From the NCBI RefSeq assembly GCF_900128505.1, contig NZ_LT669940.1, forward strand, positions 1,336,883 to 1,400,882: a stretch of 64,000 bases of DNA. The letters run 5' to 3'. The position numbers and the translations under genes are program-made. This stretch comes from Parabacteroides timonensis (GTDB lineage: Bacteria > Bacteroidota > Bacteroidia > Bacteroidales > Tannerellaceae). The notes beneath the pieces are model-generated. The model searched no databases. It was not told where the DNA came from and worked only from the letters and a program-made list of their open reading frames with translations. Numbering within the stretch: position 1 is the first letter of the stretch; each line of letters opens with the position of its first letter. Positions 8,674-17,136 of this stretch are shown here, one piece after another.

Positions 8674-10488
8674 ATGAAGAAGACCTTTTTAGTATGTTGC
8701 GCTTTGGCCCTGACCCTGGGTGCACAAGCACAGTGGAAGCCTGTCGGTGATAAAATCAAGACAAAATGGGCTGAACAAGTAAATCCCAAAAACGTATTAC
8801 CCGAATACCCGCGTCCGCAATTGGAACGTACCGACTGGGTAAACCTGAACGGTGAGTGGGAGTATGCCATCAAACCTCGTGGCGGAGCCGAACCGGCAGC
8901 TTTCGATGGAAATATCCTTGTTCCTTTCGCAGTGGAATCCTCTTTGTCGGGAGTTCAGAAGGAAGTAGGAGAAAATAATGAATTATGGTACAAACGGACA
9001 TTCACTGTTCCGGCTAACTGGAAGAATAAGGATATTGTCCTTAACTTCGGTGCGGTAGACTGGAAGACGGATGTGTTTGTTAATGATATCCTGATCGGTT
9101 CTCATCAGGGAGGTTTTACCCCGTTCTCATTCAATATCACTCCTTATTTGACAGGTAAGAACAATCAGAAACTGGTGGTTCGCGTTTGGGACCCGAGTGA
9201 TAAAGGATACCAGCCACGTGGTAAGCAAACATCTAACCCGGAAGGTATCTGGTATACTCCGGTAACAGGTATCTGGCAAACTGTATGGCTCGAACCGGTA
9301 GCAACTAACCATATCACTTCTGTTAAATCGATTCCGAACATCGATAACGGTACAGTGAATGTAACAGTTGGAACTTCTGCTCCATGTTGCAACACATCTA
9401 TTGTAGAAGTTAAGTTGATGGATAAAGGCCAGGTGGTAGCTTCTGCCAAAGGCTTGCAGGGTAAAGAACTTCGTCTGGCTGTTCAGAACCCGACTCTTTG
9501 GGATACTTCCAATCCTTATTTGTATGATATGAAAGTATCGTTGATCAAAGACGGTAAAGTATTGGACGATGTAAAATCATATACTGCTTTCCGTAAAATC
9601 TCAAGCAAAAGAGATGCTAATGGCGTTATGCGTATGCAGTTGAACAATAAGAACGTATTCCAGTATGGTCCTCTGGATCAAGGTTGGTGGCCTGACGGAT
9701 TATATACAGCTCCTACCGATGAAGCTTTGTTGTATGACATCGTTAAAACAAAAGACTGGGGATTCAATATGATCCGTAAACACGTGAAGGTTGAACCGGC
9801 TCGCTGGTATTATCATTGTGATAAGGAAGGTATCCTTGTTTGGCAGGATATGCCGAGCGGTGACATGGGTAACCAATGGGCTCCTCATACTTATAACGGA
9901 GGAACAGATAAAAATCGTTCTGCAGAATCTGTGGCAAACTATTACCAGGAATGGAAAGAGATCATGGATATGTGTATTTCCTATCCTTCTATCGTTGTCT
10001 GGGTTCCTTTCAACGAAGCATGGGGACAGTTCGATACTGAAAAAGTGGCTGAATGGACAAAGAACTACGATCCTTCCCGTCTGGTGAACCCGGCCAGTGG
10101 TGGTAACCACCGTGCTTGCGGCGATATCCTCGACTTGCATAACTATCCGGGACCGAACATGTTCCTGTATGATCCGCAGCGTGTAACTGTATTAGGTGAA
10201 TATGGTGGTATCGGTCTGCCGTTGGAAAACCATTTGTGGTGGAACAAACGTAACTGGGGATATGTACAGTTCAAGAACAGCGACGAGGTAACTGCCGAAT
10301 ATGTAAAATATGCCAACGAATTGAAAGGAATGGTAGATCGTGGTTTCTCTGCTGCTGTTTATACCCAGACAACAGACGTGGAAGGTGAAGTAAACGGTTT
10401 AATGACTTACGATCGTAAAGAGATCAAGATCAATGAAGCAGCTGTAAAGAAAGCAAATCAAGCTGTAATTAACCAATTATCTAAATAA
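8674..10488 (+). CDS. Glycoside hydrolase family 2 protein (beta-galactosidase-like)
   Basis: 604 residues with signal peptide MKKTFLVCCALALTLGAQAQ, so exported. The family 2 sugar-binding (jelly-roll) domain spans about 60-190 (LWYKRTFTVPANW, LNFGAVDWKTDVFVND), followed by the Ig-like domain and a TIM barrel. VWVPFNEAWGQ holds the acid/base (Glu448) and VLGEYGGIG the nucleophile (Glu509), so it should be active. It is shorter than LacZ-type enzymes (about 1,000) and matches compact Bacteroidetes GH2 members, whose specificities vary (galactoside, mannoside, glucuronide, arabinoside). The substrate is not assigned. It is monocistronic with its own terminator and is likely controlled by the divergent HTCS through the repeat at 8559-8593. 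Confidence 0.92.
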   Translation: MKKTFLVCCALALTLGAQAQWKPVGDKIKTKWAEQVNPKNVLPEYPRPQLERTDWVNLNGEWEYAIKPRGGAEPAAFDGNILVPFAVESSLSGVQKEVGENNELWYKRTFTVPANWKNKDIVLNFGAVDWKTDVFVNDILIGSHQGGFTPFSFNITPYLTGKNNQKLVVRVWDPSDKGYQPRGKQTSNPEGIWYTPVTGIWQTVWLEPVATNHITSVKSIPNIDNGTVNVTVGTSAPCCNTSIVEVKLMDKGQVVASAKGLQGKELRLAVQNPTLWDTSNPYLYDMKVSLIKDGKVLDDVKSYTAFRKISSKRDANGVMRMQLNNKNVFQYGPLDQGWWPDGLYTAPTDEALLYDIVKTKDWGFNMIRKHVKVEPARWYYHCDKEGILVWQDMPSGDMGNQWAPHTYNGGTDKNRSAESVANYYQEWKEIMDMCISYPSIVVWVPFNEAWGQFDTEKVAEWTKNYDPSRLVNPASGGNHRACGDILDLHNYPGPNMFLYDPQRVTVLGEYGGIGLPLENHLWWNKRNWGYVQFKNSDEVTAEYVKYANELKGMVDRGFSAAVYTQTTDVEGEVNGLMTYDRKEIKINEAAVKKANQAVINQLSK

Positions 10489-10528
10489 GCATAAGGTGTA
10501 AACAATCACCACAAAAGGGAGTTGTGTT

Positions 10529-10569
10529 ATTTCCCGGGGAGAAAGAGTTTCTCTCCGGGAAATTTTTTT
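10529..10569 (+). terminator. Intrinsic terminator of the GH2 gene
   Basis: A 16-bp stem with one G-T wobble, a 3-nt loop (GAG) and a run of seven T. Confidence 0.9.
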
Positions 10570-10666
10570 GTTTTAGTGGCTGGAACAAAATTAAATGCCC
10601 TTTGTTCACTATATACCTATCTTGTGTAAATCAATTATAATCTGTACATTTGCCGGATAAACGAAT

Positions 10667-11275
10667 ATGATAATGAAATATAATACAGAAGAAAAGAAAT
10701 TGGTTATGCCCGAATACGGACGCAATATCCAGAACATGGTAGATTATTGTGTTGCTATTGAGGACAGAGAGGAACGGAAACGTTGCGCCAATACGATAAT
10801 CAACATTATGGGAAACATGTTTCCCCACCTGCGTGATGTGAACGATTTCAAACACATTTTGTGGGATCACCTGGCTATTATGGCCGACTTTAAGCTGGAT
10901 ATCGATTATCCCTACGAGATCGTAAAAAAGGAAAATCTGTATGCCCGTCCGCCGCGCATCCCTTACAACAATAACCGTATCCGCTACCGTCACTACGGAA
11001 AAACATTGGAACTGATGATCCGTAAGGCAACCGAACTGGAAGCAGGTGTTGAAAAGGACCAGCTAATCAAGCTATTGGCTACCCAGATGAAGAAATCGTT
11101 CCTTACCTGGAACAAAGAATCAGTAGACGACCGCAAGATATTCAAAGACCTCGACGAAATGTCGGAAGGTTCGATCGTACTGAATGAAGAAGAACATAAA
11201 CTGACCGAAAGCCGCGATATCCTCGCCCGGAATAATAATAACACCAAAAAGAATTATCCCCGTAAAAGCCGATGA
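10667..11275 (+). CDS. DUF4290 domain-containing protein
   Basis: 202 residues, no signal peptide or membrane segment. The sequence MKYNTEEKKLVMPEYGRNIQ, with the FPHLRDVNDFKHILWDHLAIM block, is that of the DUF4290 family, which I know only from Bacteroidetes. The function is unknown. It is rich in charged residues, and the Asn/Lys-rich tail (ARNNNNTKKNYPRKSR) looks disordered and basic, which would suit nucleic-acid or envelope-protein contact (inference). It opens the murA operon, and its stop overlaps the murA start in ATGA, implying translational coupling. An alternative start lies two codons downstream at 10673. Confidence 0.85.
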   Translation: MIMKYNTEEKKLVMPEYGRNIQNMVDYCVAIEDREERKRCANTIINIMGNMFPHLRDVNDFKHILWDHLAIMADFKLDIDYPYEIVKKENLYARPPRIPYNNNRIRYRHYGKTLELMIRKATELEAGVEKDQLIKLLATQMKKSFLTWNKESVDDRKIFKDLDEMSEGSIVLNEEEHKLTESRDILARNNNNTKKNYPRKSR

Positions 11276-12576
11276 GTTCATTTGTTATAGAAGGTGGATA
11301 TAAACTGTCAGGGGAGATTACTCCGCAAGGTGCCAAGAACGAAGCACTCGAGGTGATCTGCGCTGTTTTGTTGACTCCGGAGAAAGTAACCATCCATAAT
11401 GTACCGGATATCCTCGACGTGAATAACCTGATACAGCTTCTTCGCGATATGCAGGTGAAAGTAGACCATCCGGCAACCGGAACGTATACTTTCCAGGCAG
11501 ATGCCATTGACCTGGATTATCTGAATACGGATGAATTCATGCGTAAGAGCGGTTCGTTGCGTGGTTCGGTTATGATTGTCGGTCCGTTGGTTGCCCGTTT
11601 CGGCAAGGCGTTGATCCCGAAACCGGGAGGCGATAAGATCGGTCGCCGCCGCCTGGATACCCATTTTGTCGGTATTCAGAAGCTGGGTGCCTGCTTTAGC
11701 TACGATGCCGAACGCCAGCTTTACGAGATTGAAGCCAAACGTTTGAAAGGTGCTTATATGCTTCTGGACGAGGCCTCTGTTACCGGTACTGCCAATATCC
11801 TGATGGCCGCTGTACTGGCGGAAGGAACAACCACCATCTATAATGCAGCTTGCGAACCTTACCTGCAACAATTATCTTCCATGCTTAACCGGATGGGAGC
11901 CGATATTTCGGGCGTAGGCTCAAACCTATTGACAATTAAAGGTGTTGATTCGCTGGGTGGAACCGTTCATACCATTCTACCCGACATGATCGAAGTCGGT
12001 AGTTTTATCGGTATGGCCGCTATGACCGCATCCGATATCACGATAAAGAATACCGGATATGATAAGTTGGGAATTATCCCCGAGTCATTCCGCCGTCTGG
12101 GGATTACCGTCGAGCAGATCGGCGACGATATTCATATCCCTACTCACGACTCGTATGAAATAGATACTTTTATCGATGGCTCCATCATGACCATTGCCGA
12201 TGCACCCTGGCCGGGACTGACTCCCGACTTATTGAGTGTATTCCTCGTAGTGGCTACGCAGGCCGTAGGTAGTGTACTGATCCATCAGAAGATGTTCGAA
12301 AGCCGTTTGTTCTTTGTCGACAAACTGATCGACATGGGGGCACAGATCATCCTTTGCGATCCTCACCGGGCTACGGTGATCGGACTGGGTAACCGTTTCA
12401 AATTGCGTGGTTCCAATATGGTTTCTCCGGATATACGTGCCGGAATCGCCTTGTTGATCGCGGCTATGAGTGCGGAAGGAACCAGCCATATCCACAATAT
12501 CGACCAGATAGACCGTGGGTATCAGAATATCGATATACGTTTGAATAACATAGGAGCCCGTATCACGCGGCTCTGA
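11272..12576 (+). CDS. murA: UDP-N-acetylglucosamine 1-carboxyvinyltransferase
   Basis: 434 residues, full length. It transfers enolpyruvate from PEP to UDP-GlcNAc, the first committed step of peptidoglycan synthesis, in the cytoplasm. QGAKNEALEV holds the conserved Lys, and the two-domain inside-out barrel repeats are evident. The loop that carries Cys115 in E. coli (PGGC.IGARPVDLH) reads KPGGDKIGRRRLDTH here, so the position is Asp121. An Asp at this site keeps activity but blocks alkylation by fosfomycin in other bacteria. It overlaps DUF4290 by 4 bp and is followed 11 bp later by rimM. Confidence 0.96.
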   Translation: MSSFVIEGGYKLSGEITPQGAKNEALEVICAVLLTPEKVTIHNVPDILDVNNLIQLLRDMQVKVDHPATGTYTFQADAIDLDYLNTDEFMRKSGSLRGSVMIVGPLVARFGKALIPKPGGDKIGRRRLDTHFVGIQKLGACFSYDAERQLYEIEAKRLKGAYMLLDEASVTGTANILMAAVLAEGTTTIYNAACEPYLQQLSSMLNRMGADISGVGSNLLTIKGVDSLGGTVHTILPDMIEVGSFIGMAAMTASDITIKNTGYDKLGIIPESFRRLGITVEQIGDDIHIPTHDSYEIDTFIDGSIMTIADAPWPGLTPDLLSVFLVVATQAVGSVLIHQKMFESRLFFVDKLIDMGAQIILCDPHRATVIGLGNRFKLRGSNMVSPDIRAGIALLIAAMSAEGTSHIHNIDQIDRGYQNIDIRLNNIGARITRL

Positions 12577-12587
12577 TATTCCCTGTT

Positions 12588-13109
12588 ATGATAAAAAGAG
12601 AAGAAGTTTTTAAGATCGGGATGTTTGCCAAGCCCCACGGAATAAAAGGGGAGATTTCGCTCGTGACGAACAGTGACGTGTTCGATGAAGCGGAAGACCC
12701 TTGTGTGATCTGTGAGATAGATGGTATCCTGGTACCGTTCTTTGTCGAAGAATACCGTTATAAGACCGATACGGTTATCCTGTTGAAGCTGGAAAATGTG
12801 AACGATGAGAAATCCGCCCGTGAGTTTACCAATCGGGAAGCATTCTTCTTGTTGGATGCTGTCGATGAGGAAGATCTGGTAGGCGATATGACGTGGGACA
12901 GCTTCATCGGTTACACCGTTATCGACGAACATCACGGCGAGCTTGGTAAAATAACCGATGTAGACGAAACGACGATCAACGTTCTTTTACAGATCGACCA
13001 TAACGGAGAAGAATTGCTCCTCCCGGCTGCGGAAGAGCTGATTACCTCGGCAGATCATGATAACAAAACGCTTCAGGTTTCCGTGCCCGAAGGTTTGCTT
13101 GATTTATAA
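12588..13109 (+). CDS. rimM: Ribosome maturation factor RimM
   Basis: 173 residues, normal length. The N-terminal RimM beta-barrel begins with FKIGMFAKPHGIKGEISL, and the C-terminal PRC-barrel domain contains GYTVIDEHHGELGKITDVDE and LLLPAAEELI. RimM assists maturation of the 30S head around S19. Its usual partners trmD, rpsP and rplS are not nearby. Here it sits between murA and an M23 peptidase, an arrangement I associate with Bacteroidetes. The start at 12588 lies 11 bp after murA. Confidence 0.95.
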   Translation: MIKREEVFKIGMFAKPHGIKGEISLVTNSDVFDEAEDPCVICEIDGILVPFFVEEYRYKTDTVILLKLENVNDEKSAREFTNREAFFLLDAVDEEDLVGDMTWDSFIGYTVIDEHHGELGKITDVDETTINVLLQIDHNGEELLLPAAEELITSADHDNKTLQVSVPEGLLDL

Positions 13110-13155
13110 AAACGTTAATTAGAGTAAACAATGCCCGTGTCGATACGGTTTTTGC

Positions 13156-13163
13156 TACTTTTG
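13156..13163 (+). promoter_or_regulatory. Internal promoter -7 box before the M23 gene
   Basis: TACTTTTG, a full TAnnTTTG match 18 bp before the ATG at 13181. It suggests that the M23-dxr-rseP part of the cluster can be transcribed separately. Confidence 0.5.
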
Positions 13164-13180
13164 CGTTTTAACATAAAAAC

Positions 13181-14053
13181 ATGGCACGAAAACAACGAAA
13201 GAATAACAAGAAATCATTCTGGCACCGGATCCGGTTTAAATACAAGCTGTCTTTTTTCAACGAAACGACGCTCGAAGAAGTATGGTCTTTCCGGTTGTCG
13301 CAGTTATCCGCTTTCCTTACGCTTGCCTTGTTTGCTTTCTTCCTGATTGCCGTAACCGCATTGATCATTATCAAGACGCCGATACGTAACTACCTGCCGG
13401 GTTATCTGGATGTGGAAATACGTAAGGAAATTATGCAAAATGCTTTGCGGGCCGATTCGCTGGAGCGGATGATCTCTATCCAGTCTCTTTATCTGGAAAA
13501 CGTAGCCGGTATTCTGTCGGGAACGATCGAGCTCGACTCCATCCGTCAGATAGACTCGTTGGCACATGTGGATGCCAACTATGAAATACCCCGTACCAAA
13601 TCGGAAGAGAAATTCGTGAAGAACTTCGAAGAAGAGGAAAAGTATAACCTGACGGTATTGAATCCCAATCCGGTTCCTACCGACGGAGTCTTTTTCTATA
13701 AGCCGGTCAACGGTGTCGTATCTTCTCATTATGAAGCAGACGCCCGTCATTTCGGTGTGGATCTGGTGGCAGCTCCGAAAGAAAGTGTTCTAGCAACGTT
13801 GGATGGAACGGTGGTTTTTACCGGGTTTGATCCGAATTTCGGAAATGTGATCCAGTTACAACATAAAAACGGTTTCCTATCCGTTTATAAACATAATGAA
13901 TTATTACTGAAGGAGATTGGTGACCATGTGGTTGCCGGTGAAGCAATCGCTTTAGTCGGTAATACAGGGAAATTGTCTACCGGCCCGCATCTGCATTTCG
14001 AGTTGTGGTATAAAGGTAACCCGATCAATCCTGAAGAATACATAGCTTTTTAA
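13181..14053 (+). CDS. M23 family metallopeptidase, inner-membrane anchored
   Basis: 290 residues. A basic cytoplasmic N-terminus (MARKQRKNNKKS) leads into one membrane helix (about 44-66), then a helical stalk (about 70-150) and a C-terminal LytM domain. The zinc ligands are intact: HFGVD (His190, Asp194) and GPHLHFE (His270, His272). An active peptidoglycan endopeptidase of the periplasm is expected, or less likely an amidase activator, since activators usually lose these ligands. It lies between rimM and dxr in an envelope operon; dxr begins 6 bp after its stop. Confidence 0.92.
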   Translation: MARKQRKNNKKSFWHRIRFKYKLSFFNETTLEEVWSFRLSQLSAFLTLALFAFFLIAVTALIIIKTPIRNYLPGYLDVEIRKEIMQNALRADSLERMISIQSLYLENVAGILSGTIELDSIRQIDSLAHVDANYEIPRTKSEEKFVKNFEEEEKYNLTVLNPNPVPTDGVFFYKPVNGVVSSHYEADARHFGVDLVAAPKESVLATLDGTVVFTGFDPNFGNVIQLQHKNGFLSVYKHNELLLKEIGDHVVAGEAIALVGNTGKLSTGPHLHFELWYKGNPINPEEYIAF

Positions 14054-14059
14054 GTATCC

Positions 14060-15223
14060 ATGAAAAGAAGTTTAGCCATATTAGGTTCTACCGGTTCTAT
14101 CGGAACACAAGCGTTGGAGGTGGTCAGCGAACATGCCGACTTGTTTGACGTTTACGCTTTGACAGCCAATAATCAGGTAGATTTGCTGATTAATCAGGCA
14201 CGTAAATATATGCCCGAAGTGGTAGTCATTGCCAACGAACAGAAATACCCCGAATTGAAGGAGGCGCTCGAAGACCTGCCTATCAAGGTATGGGCCGGTT
14301 CGGATGCTATTGCACAGGTGGTTCAGTCGGAACCGATCGACATGGTATTGACGGCCATGGTCGGATATTCCGGCCTGAAACCGACCATTGCTGCCATAAA
14401 GGCAGGTAAAGCGATTGCGTTGGCCAACAAAGAAACATTGGTGGTGGCTGGTGAGTTGATCACTTCGCTGGCCGCAGAATATAAAGTACCGATTTTGCCA
14501 GTCGACTCCGAACATTCGGCTATTTTCCAGTGTTTAGCAGGAGAGTGGGAGAATCAGGTCGAGAAAATATTGCTTACCGCATCGGGTGGTCCGTTCCGTA
14601 CGAAAACGATCGGGGAACTGGCTGTAGTAACTAAGGCACAGGCTCTGAAACATCCCAACTGGAATATGGGGGCAAAGGTGACGATCGACTCAGCCTCTAT
14701 GATGAATAAAGGGTTTGAAATGATTGAAGCCAAATGGTTGTTTGGGGTTACTCCCGAACAGATACAAGTGGTGGTACATCCCCAGTCGATCATCCATTCG
14801 ATGGTACAGTTTGAAGATGGAGCCGTCATGGCTCAGTTGGGTATCCCCGATATGAAGTTACCTATCAGTTATGCCTTTTCTTATCCGAAGCGGTTGACGA
14901 GTAAAGCACCCCGCCTGGATTTCAATCAATATTCCACGCTTACGTTCGAAGAGCCTGACATGACACGTTTCCGTAATCTGGCTTTTGCTTTCGAAGCGAT
15001 CCGCACAGGGGGAAATATGCCTTGTATCCTGAATGCAGCCAATGAGATTGTCGTAGCCGCTTTTCTACGGGATGAAATTGGCTTCTTGCAGATGAGCGAG
15101 GTCATTGAAAAGACAATGGAAAAAGTATCTTTTATTAAAGTTCCTACGTACGAAGACTATGTAGCGACCGATACCGAAGCTCGCCGGATAGCTACATCAA
15201 TGATGGAAAGCCTCAGCCGGTAG
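14060..15223 (+). CDS. dxr: 1-deoxy-D-xylulose 5-phosphate reductoisomerase
   Basis: 387 residues, full length. It converts DXP to MEP with NADPH and a divalent metal, the second step of the non-mevalonate isoprenoid pathway. Seen: LGSTGSIGTQALEVV (Rossmann loop), ANKETLVVAGELI, PVDSEHSAIFQCL (metal and substrate site), TASGGPFR, and HPNWNMGAKVTIDSASMMNK (flexible loop and substrate site). Cytoplasmic. Its position beside murA and rseP makes sense because undecaprenyl carriers for the wall depend on this pathway. Confidence 0.97.
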   Translation: MKRSLAILGSTGSIGTQALEVVSEHADLFDVYALTANNQVDLLINQARKYMPEVVVIANEQKYPELKEALEDLPIKVWAGSDAIAQVVQSEPIDMVLTAMVGYSGLKPTIAAIKAGKAIALANKETLVVAGELITSLAAEYKVPILPVDSEHSAIFQCLAGEWENQVEKILLTASGGPFRTKTIGELAVVTKAQALKHPNWNMGAKVTIDSASMMNKGFEMIEAKWLFGVTPEQIQVVVHPQSIIHSMVQFEDGAVMAQLGIPDMKLPISYAFSYPKRLTSKAPRLDFNQYSTLTFEEPDMTRFRNLAFAFEAIRTGGNMPCILNAANEIVVAAFLRDEIGFLQMSEVIEKTMEKVSFIKVPTYEDYVATDTEARRIATSMMESLSR

Positions 15224-15279
15224 GAGCCGGAATGATCAGTATGAGTAAAAAGAAATAAATTAATACAGACAAACAATAG

Positions 15280-16614
15280 ATGGAGACATTTTTAATTAAG
15301 GCGTTACAGCTCATCCTGAGCTTATCGATATTGGTCCTTGTCCATGAATTCGGGCATTTTATCTTTGCCCGTATGTTTAAGGTCCGGGTAGAGAAGTTCT
15401 ACCTTTTCTTTGATGCGTGGTTTGCACTTTTCAGATTTAAACCGAAGAATAGCGAAACGGAATATGGCATCGGCTGGTTGCCGTTGGGTGGTTATTGCAA
15501 GATTTCCGGGATGATCGATGAGAGCATGGATAAAGAGCAGATGGCTCAGCCTGCCAAACCGTATGAATTCCGTTCCAAGCCTGCCGGCCAGCGTCTGATG
15601 ATCATGACTGCGGGCGTTTTATTCAACTTCCTGTTGGCTTTGTTTATCTATTCGATGGTGCTTTACACCTGGGGTGAGACATATCTGCCGCTGAAGAATA
15701 TAACACACGGAATGTTTTACAGCGAAACGATGAAAGAGGTCGGTTTCCAGGATGGAGACGTTCTTTTGTATGCCGACGCCCAACCATTGGAGCGCCTGGA
15801 TGAATTTGCCATACGCCAGGTTATTGAGGCACAAAACGTAACGGTTTTGCGTGACGGCACAGAGACTGTGATACCGATGCCGGACGATATGATGCAGCGT
15901 ATGATGCGTAACAAGGATGGTTTTGTAGATGCGAACAACTTTCCGATACCGATGGTAGTAAGAGAACTTCCCGATGGTAATTCGCCAGCCCGGGATGCCG
16001 GTTTGCAACCTAACGATAGTATCGTTTCGATCAACGGTGTGATTACACCCACTTATTACGATGCATCAAAGTTATTGGCTGAAAATAAAGATAAAGAAAT
16101 AGAAGTAGGTTTCTATCGTAACGGTCAGGAAATGTCTTTACCGGTTCATACGAATGCAGAGGGTAAACTGGGCATCTATGCCAAGACTCCGTTGGATTTC
16201 TATCAGACACAAACTATTAAATATGGTTTCTTCGAGTCGTTCCCGGCCGGTATCCGTTTAGGAGTGAATACGCTGAAAGGATATGTAAATGATATGAAGT
16301 ATGTCTTTACAAAGGAGGGAGCCTCCAGTTTGGGTGGTTTCGGTACGATCGGCGGTATGTTCCCGGCCACCTGGGATTGGAGAGTGTTCTGGCAACGTAC
16401 GGCATTCCTTTCAATCATCCTTGCCTTTATGAATATATTGCCTATTCCGGCCTTGGATGGCGGTCATGTGATGTTCCTGCTCTATGAAGTGATTGCCCGT
16501 CGTAAGCCGAGCGACAAGTTTTTGGAATATGCACAGATTACAGGTATGTTCCTATTGTTCGCCTTGCTTATCTATGCAAATGGTAACGATATATTCCGCC
16601 TTATCTTCAAATAG
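15280..16614 (+). CDS. rseP: RIP zinc metalloprotease RseP (site-2 protease)
   Basis: 444 residues, inner-membrane. HEFGH at 22-26 in the first membrane helix and LDGGH (Asp393) in the C-terminal helix form the intramembrane zinc site. PDZ-like domains lie between (for example SPARDAGLQPNDSIVSINGV, about 233-252). C-terminal helices follow, ending in ANGNDIFRLIFK. It performs regulated intramembrane proteolysis, typically of anti-sigma factors, and may clear signal-peptide remnants. No anti-sigma partner is adjacent. It is the last gene of the murA-rseP operon and is followed by a repeat-rich gap with no clear T-run terminator. Confidence 0.95.
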   Translation: METFLIKALQLILSLSILVLVHEFGHFIFARMFKVRVEKFYLFFDAWFALFRFKPKNSETEYGIGWLPLGGYCKISGMIDESMDKEQMAQPAKPYEFRSKPAGQRLMIMTAGVLFNFLLALFIYSMVLYTWGETYLPLKNITHGMFYSETMKEVGFQDGDVLLYADAQPLERLDEFAIRQVIEAQNVTVLRDGTETVIPMPDDMMQRMMRNKDGFVDANNFPIPMVVRELPDGNSPARDAGLQPNDSIVSINGVITPTYYDASKLLAENKDKEIEVGFYRNGQEMSLPVHTNAEGKLGIYAKTPLDFYQTQTIKYGFFESFPAGIRLGVNTLKGYVNDMKYVFTKEGASSLGGFGTIGGMFPATWDWRVFWQRTAFLSIILAFMNILPIPALDGGHVMFLLYEVIARRKPSDKFLEYAQITGMFLLFALLIYANGNDIFRLIFK

Positions 16615-16651
16615 ATGAGTTTTTAGCATACGCACACTTTTTGCGGAAAAC

Positions 16652-16819
16652 TGCATTCATGCATTCATTAAGAGCTGTATGCCTTGATATGCATAGTATT
16701 TGAAATGAACCCACCTGGTTGTATTGCATTCATATATGAACCCAATACAACCAGGTGGGTTCATTTCGTTAAGGGCTTACTATCAGTGATATATGTGCGG
16801 AAATGAATGCATGAATGCA
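16652..16819. repeat. Nested inverted repeats downstream of rseP
   Basis: An outer 17-bp arm TGCATTCATGCATTCAT (16652-16668) has its exact complement at 16803-16819. Inside it, a 24-bp arm (16702-16725) has its exact complement at 16744-16767 around an 18-nt loop. A variant of the TGCATTCA word recurs in that loop. The whole 168 bp can form a two-tier cruciform or RNA hairpin. It may end the rseP transcript, but there is no T-run, and a stem this long suggests a repeat or mobile-element relic. Confidence 0.8.
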
Positions 16820-16956
16820 AATCGGAGAAAATATTGTATTGTAGAAAGCATGAGAAAGGGATTGTAAAGAACACCTGTACTAATTTGTTTATGTAGTACA
16901 TCTAACTTGTAGCATACCGGCTGCTAACAGTTAATACCTGACTTACTGACGGTATC

Positions 16957-17044
16957 CTGTACACCTTGTCGAGTTACCCTGTACACCCTGTTTAAACACC
17001 CTGTACAGGATAATCGGCCAGGGTGTACAGGGTAAATTTAATGA
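16957..17044. repeat. Tetrameric 22-bp repeat island (core TGTACA)
   Basis: Four consecutive 22-bp units begin at 16957, 16979, 17001 and 17023. All contain TGTACA at the same offset. Flanks are CC/CC in the first two units (CCTGTACACC), CC/GG in the third, and GG/GG in the fourth (GGTGTACAGG, the complement of the first). Adjacent units match at 16, 11 and 12 of 22 positions by hand count. 16975-16990 is also the exact inverse of 17019-17034. It lies in a convergent gap (rseP and a TPR gene). The remainder of 16615-17136 shows no gene. Confidence 0.8.
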
Positions 17045-17085
17045 GAAAGGATCTTTATTGTAAAAGGTGGTAAGTTATAAATTAA

Positions 17086-17117
17086 TAAGGGGAGACTAAT
17101 GAATTAATCTCCCCTTA
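17086..17117 (-). terminator. Terminator of the TPR gene
   Basis: A 10-bp inverted repeat TAAGGGGAGA / TCTCCCCTTA with a 12-nt loop, 20 bp beyond the stop on the minus strand. The following sequence is AT-rich. Confidence 0.65.
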
Positions 17118-17136
17118 ACCTACAAGCGGTAATAAC

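Noticed and set aside
15232..15258. Eight-codon ORF (MISMSKKK) between dxr and rseP
   Set aside because: Too short to support, no evidence of conservation, and easily explained by chance.
16957..17044. CRISPR array reading of the tetrameric repeat islands
   Set aside because: Units are degenerate, abut without separate unique spacers, are only 22 bp, and no cas gene is in the window.
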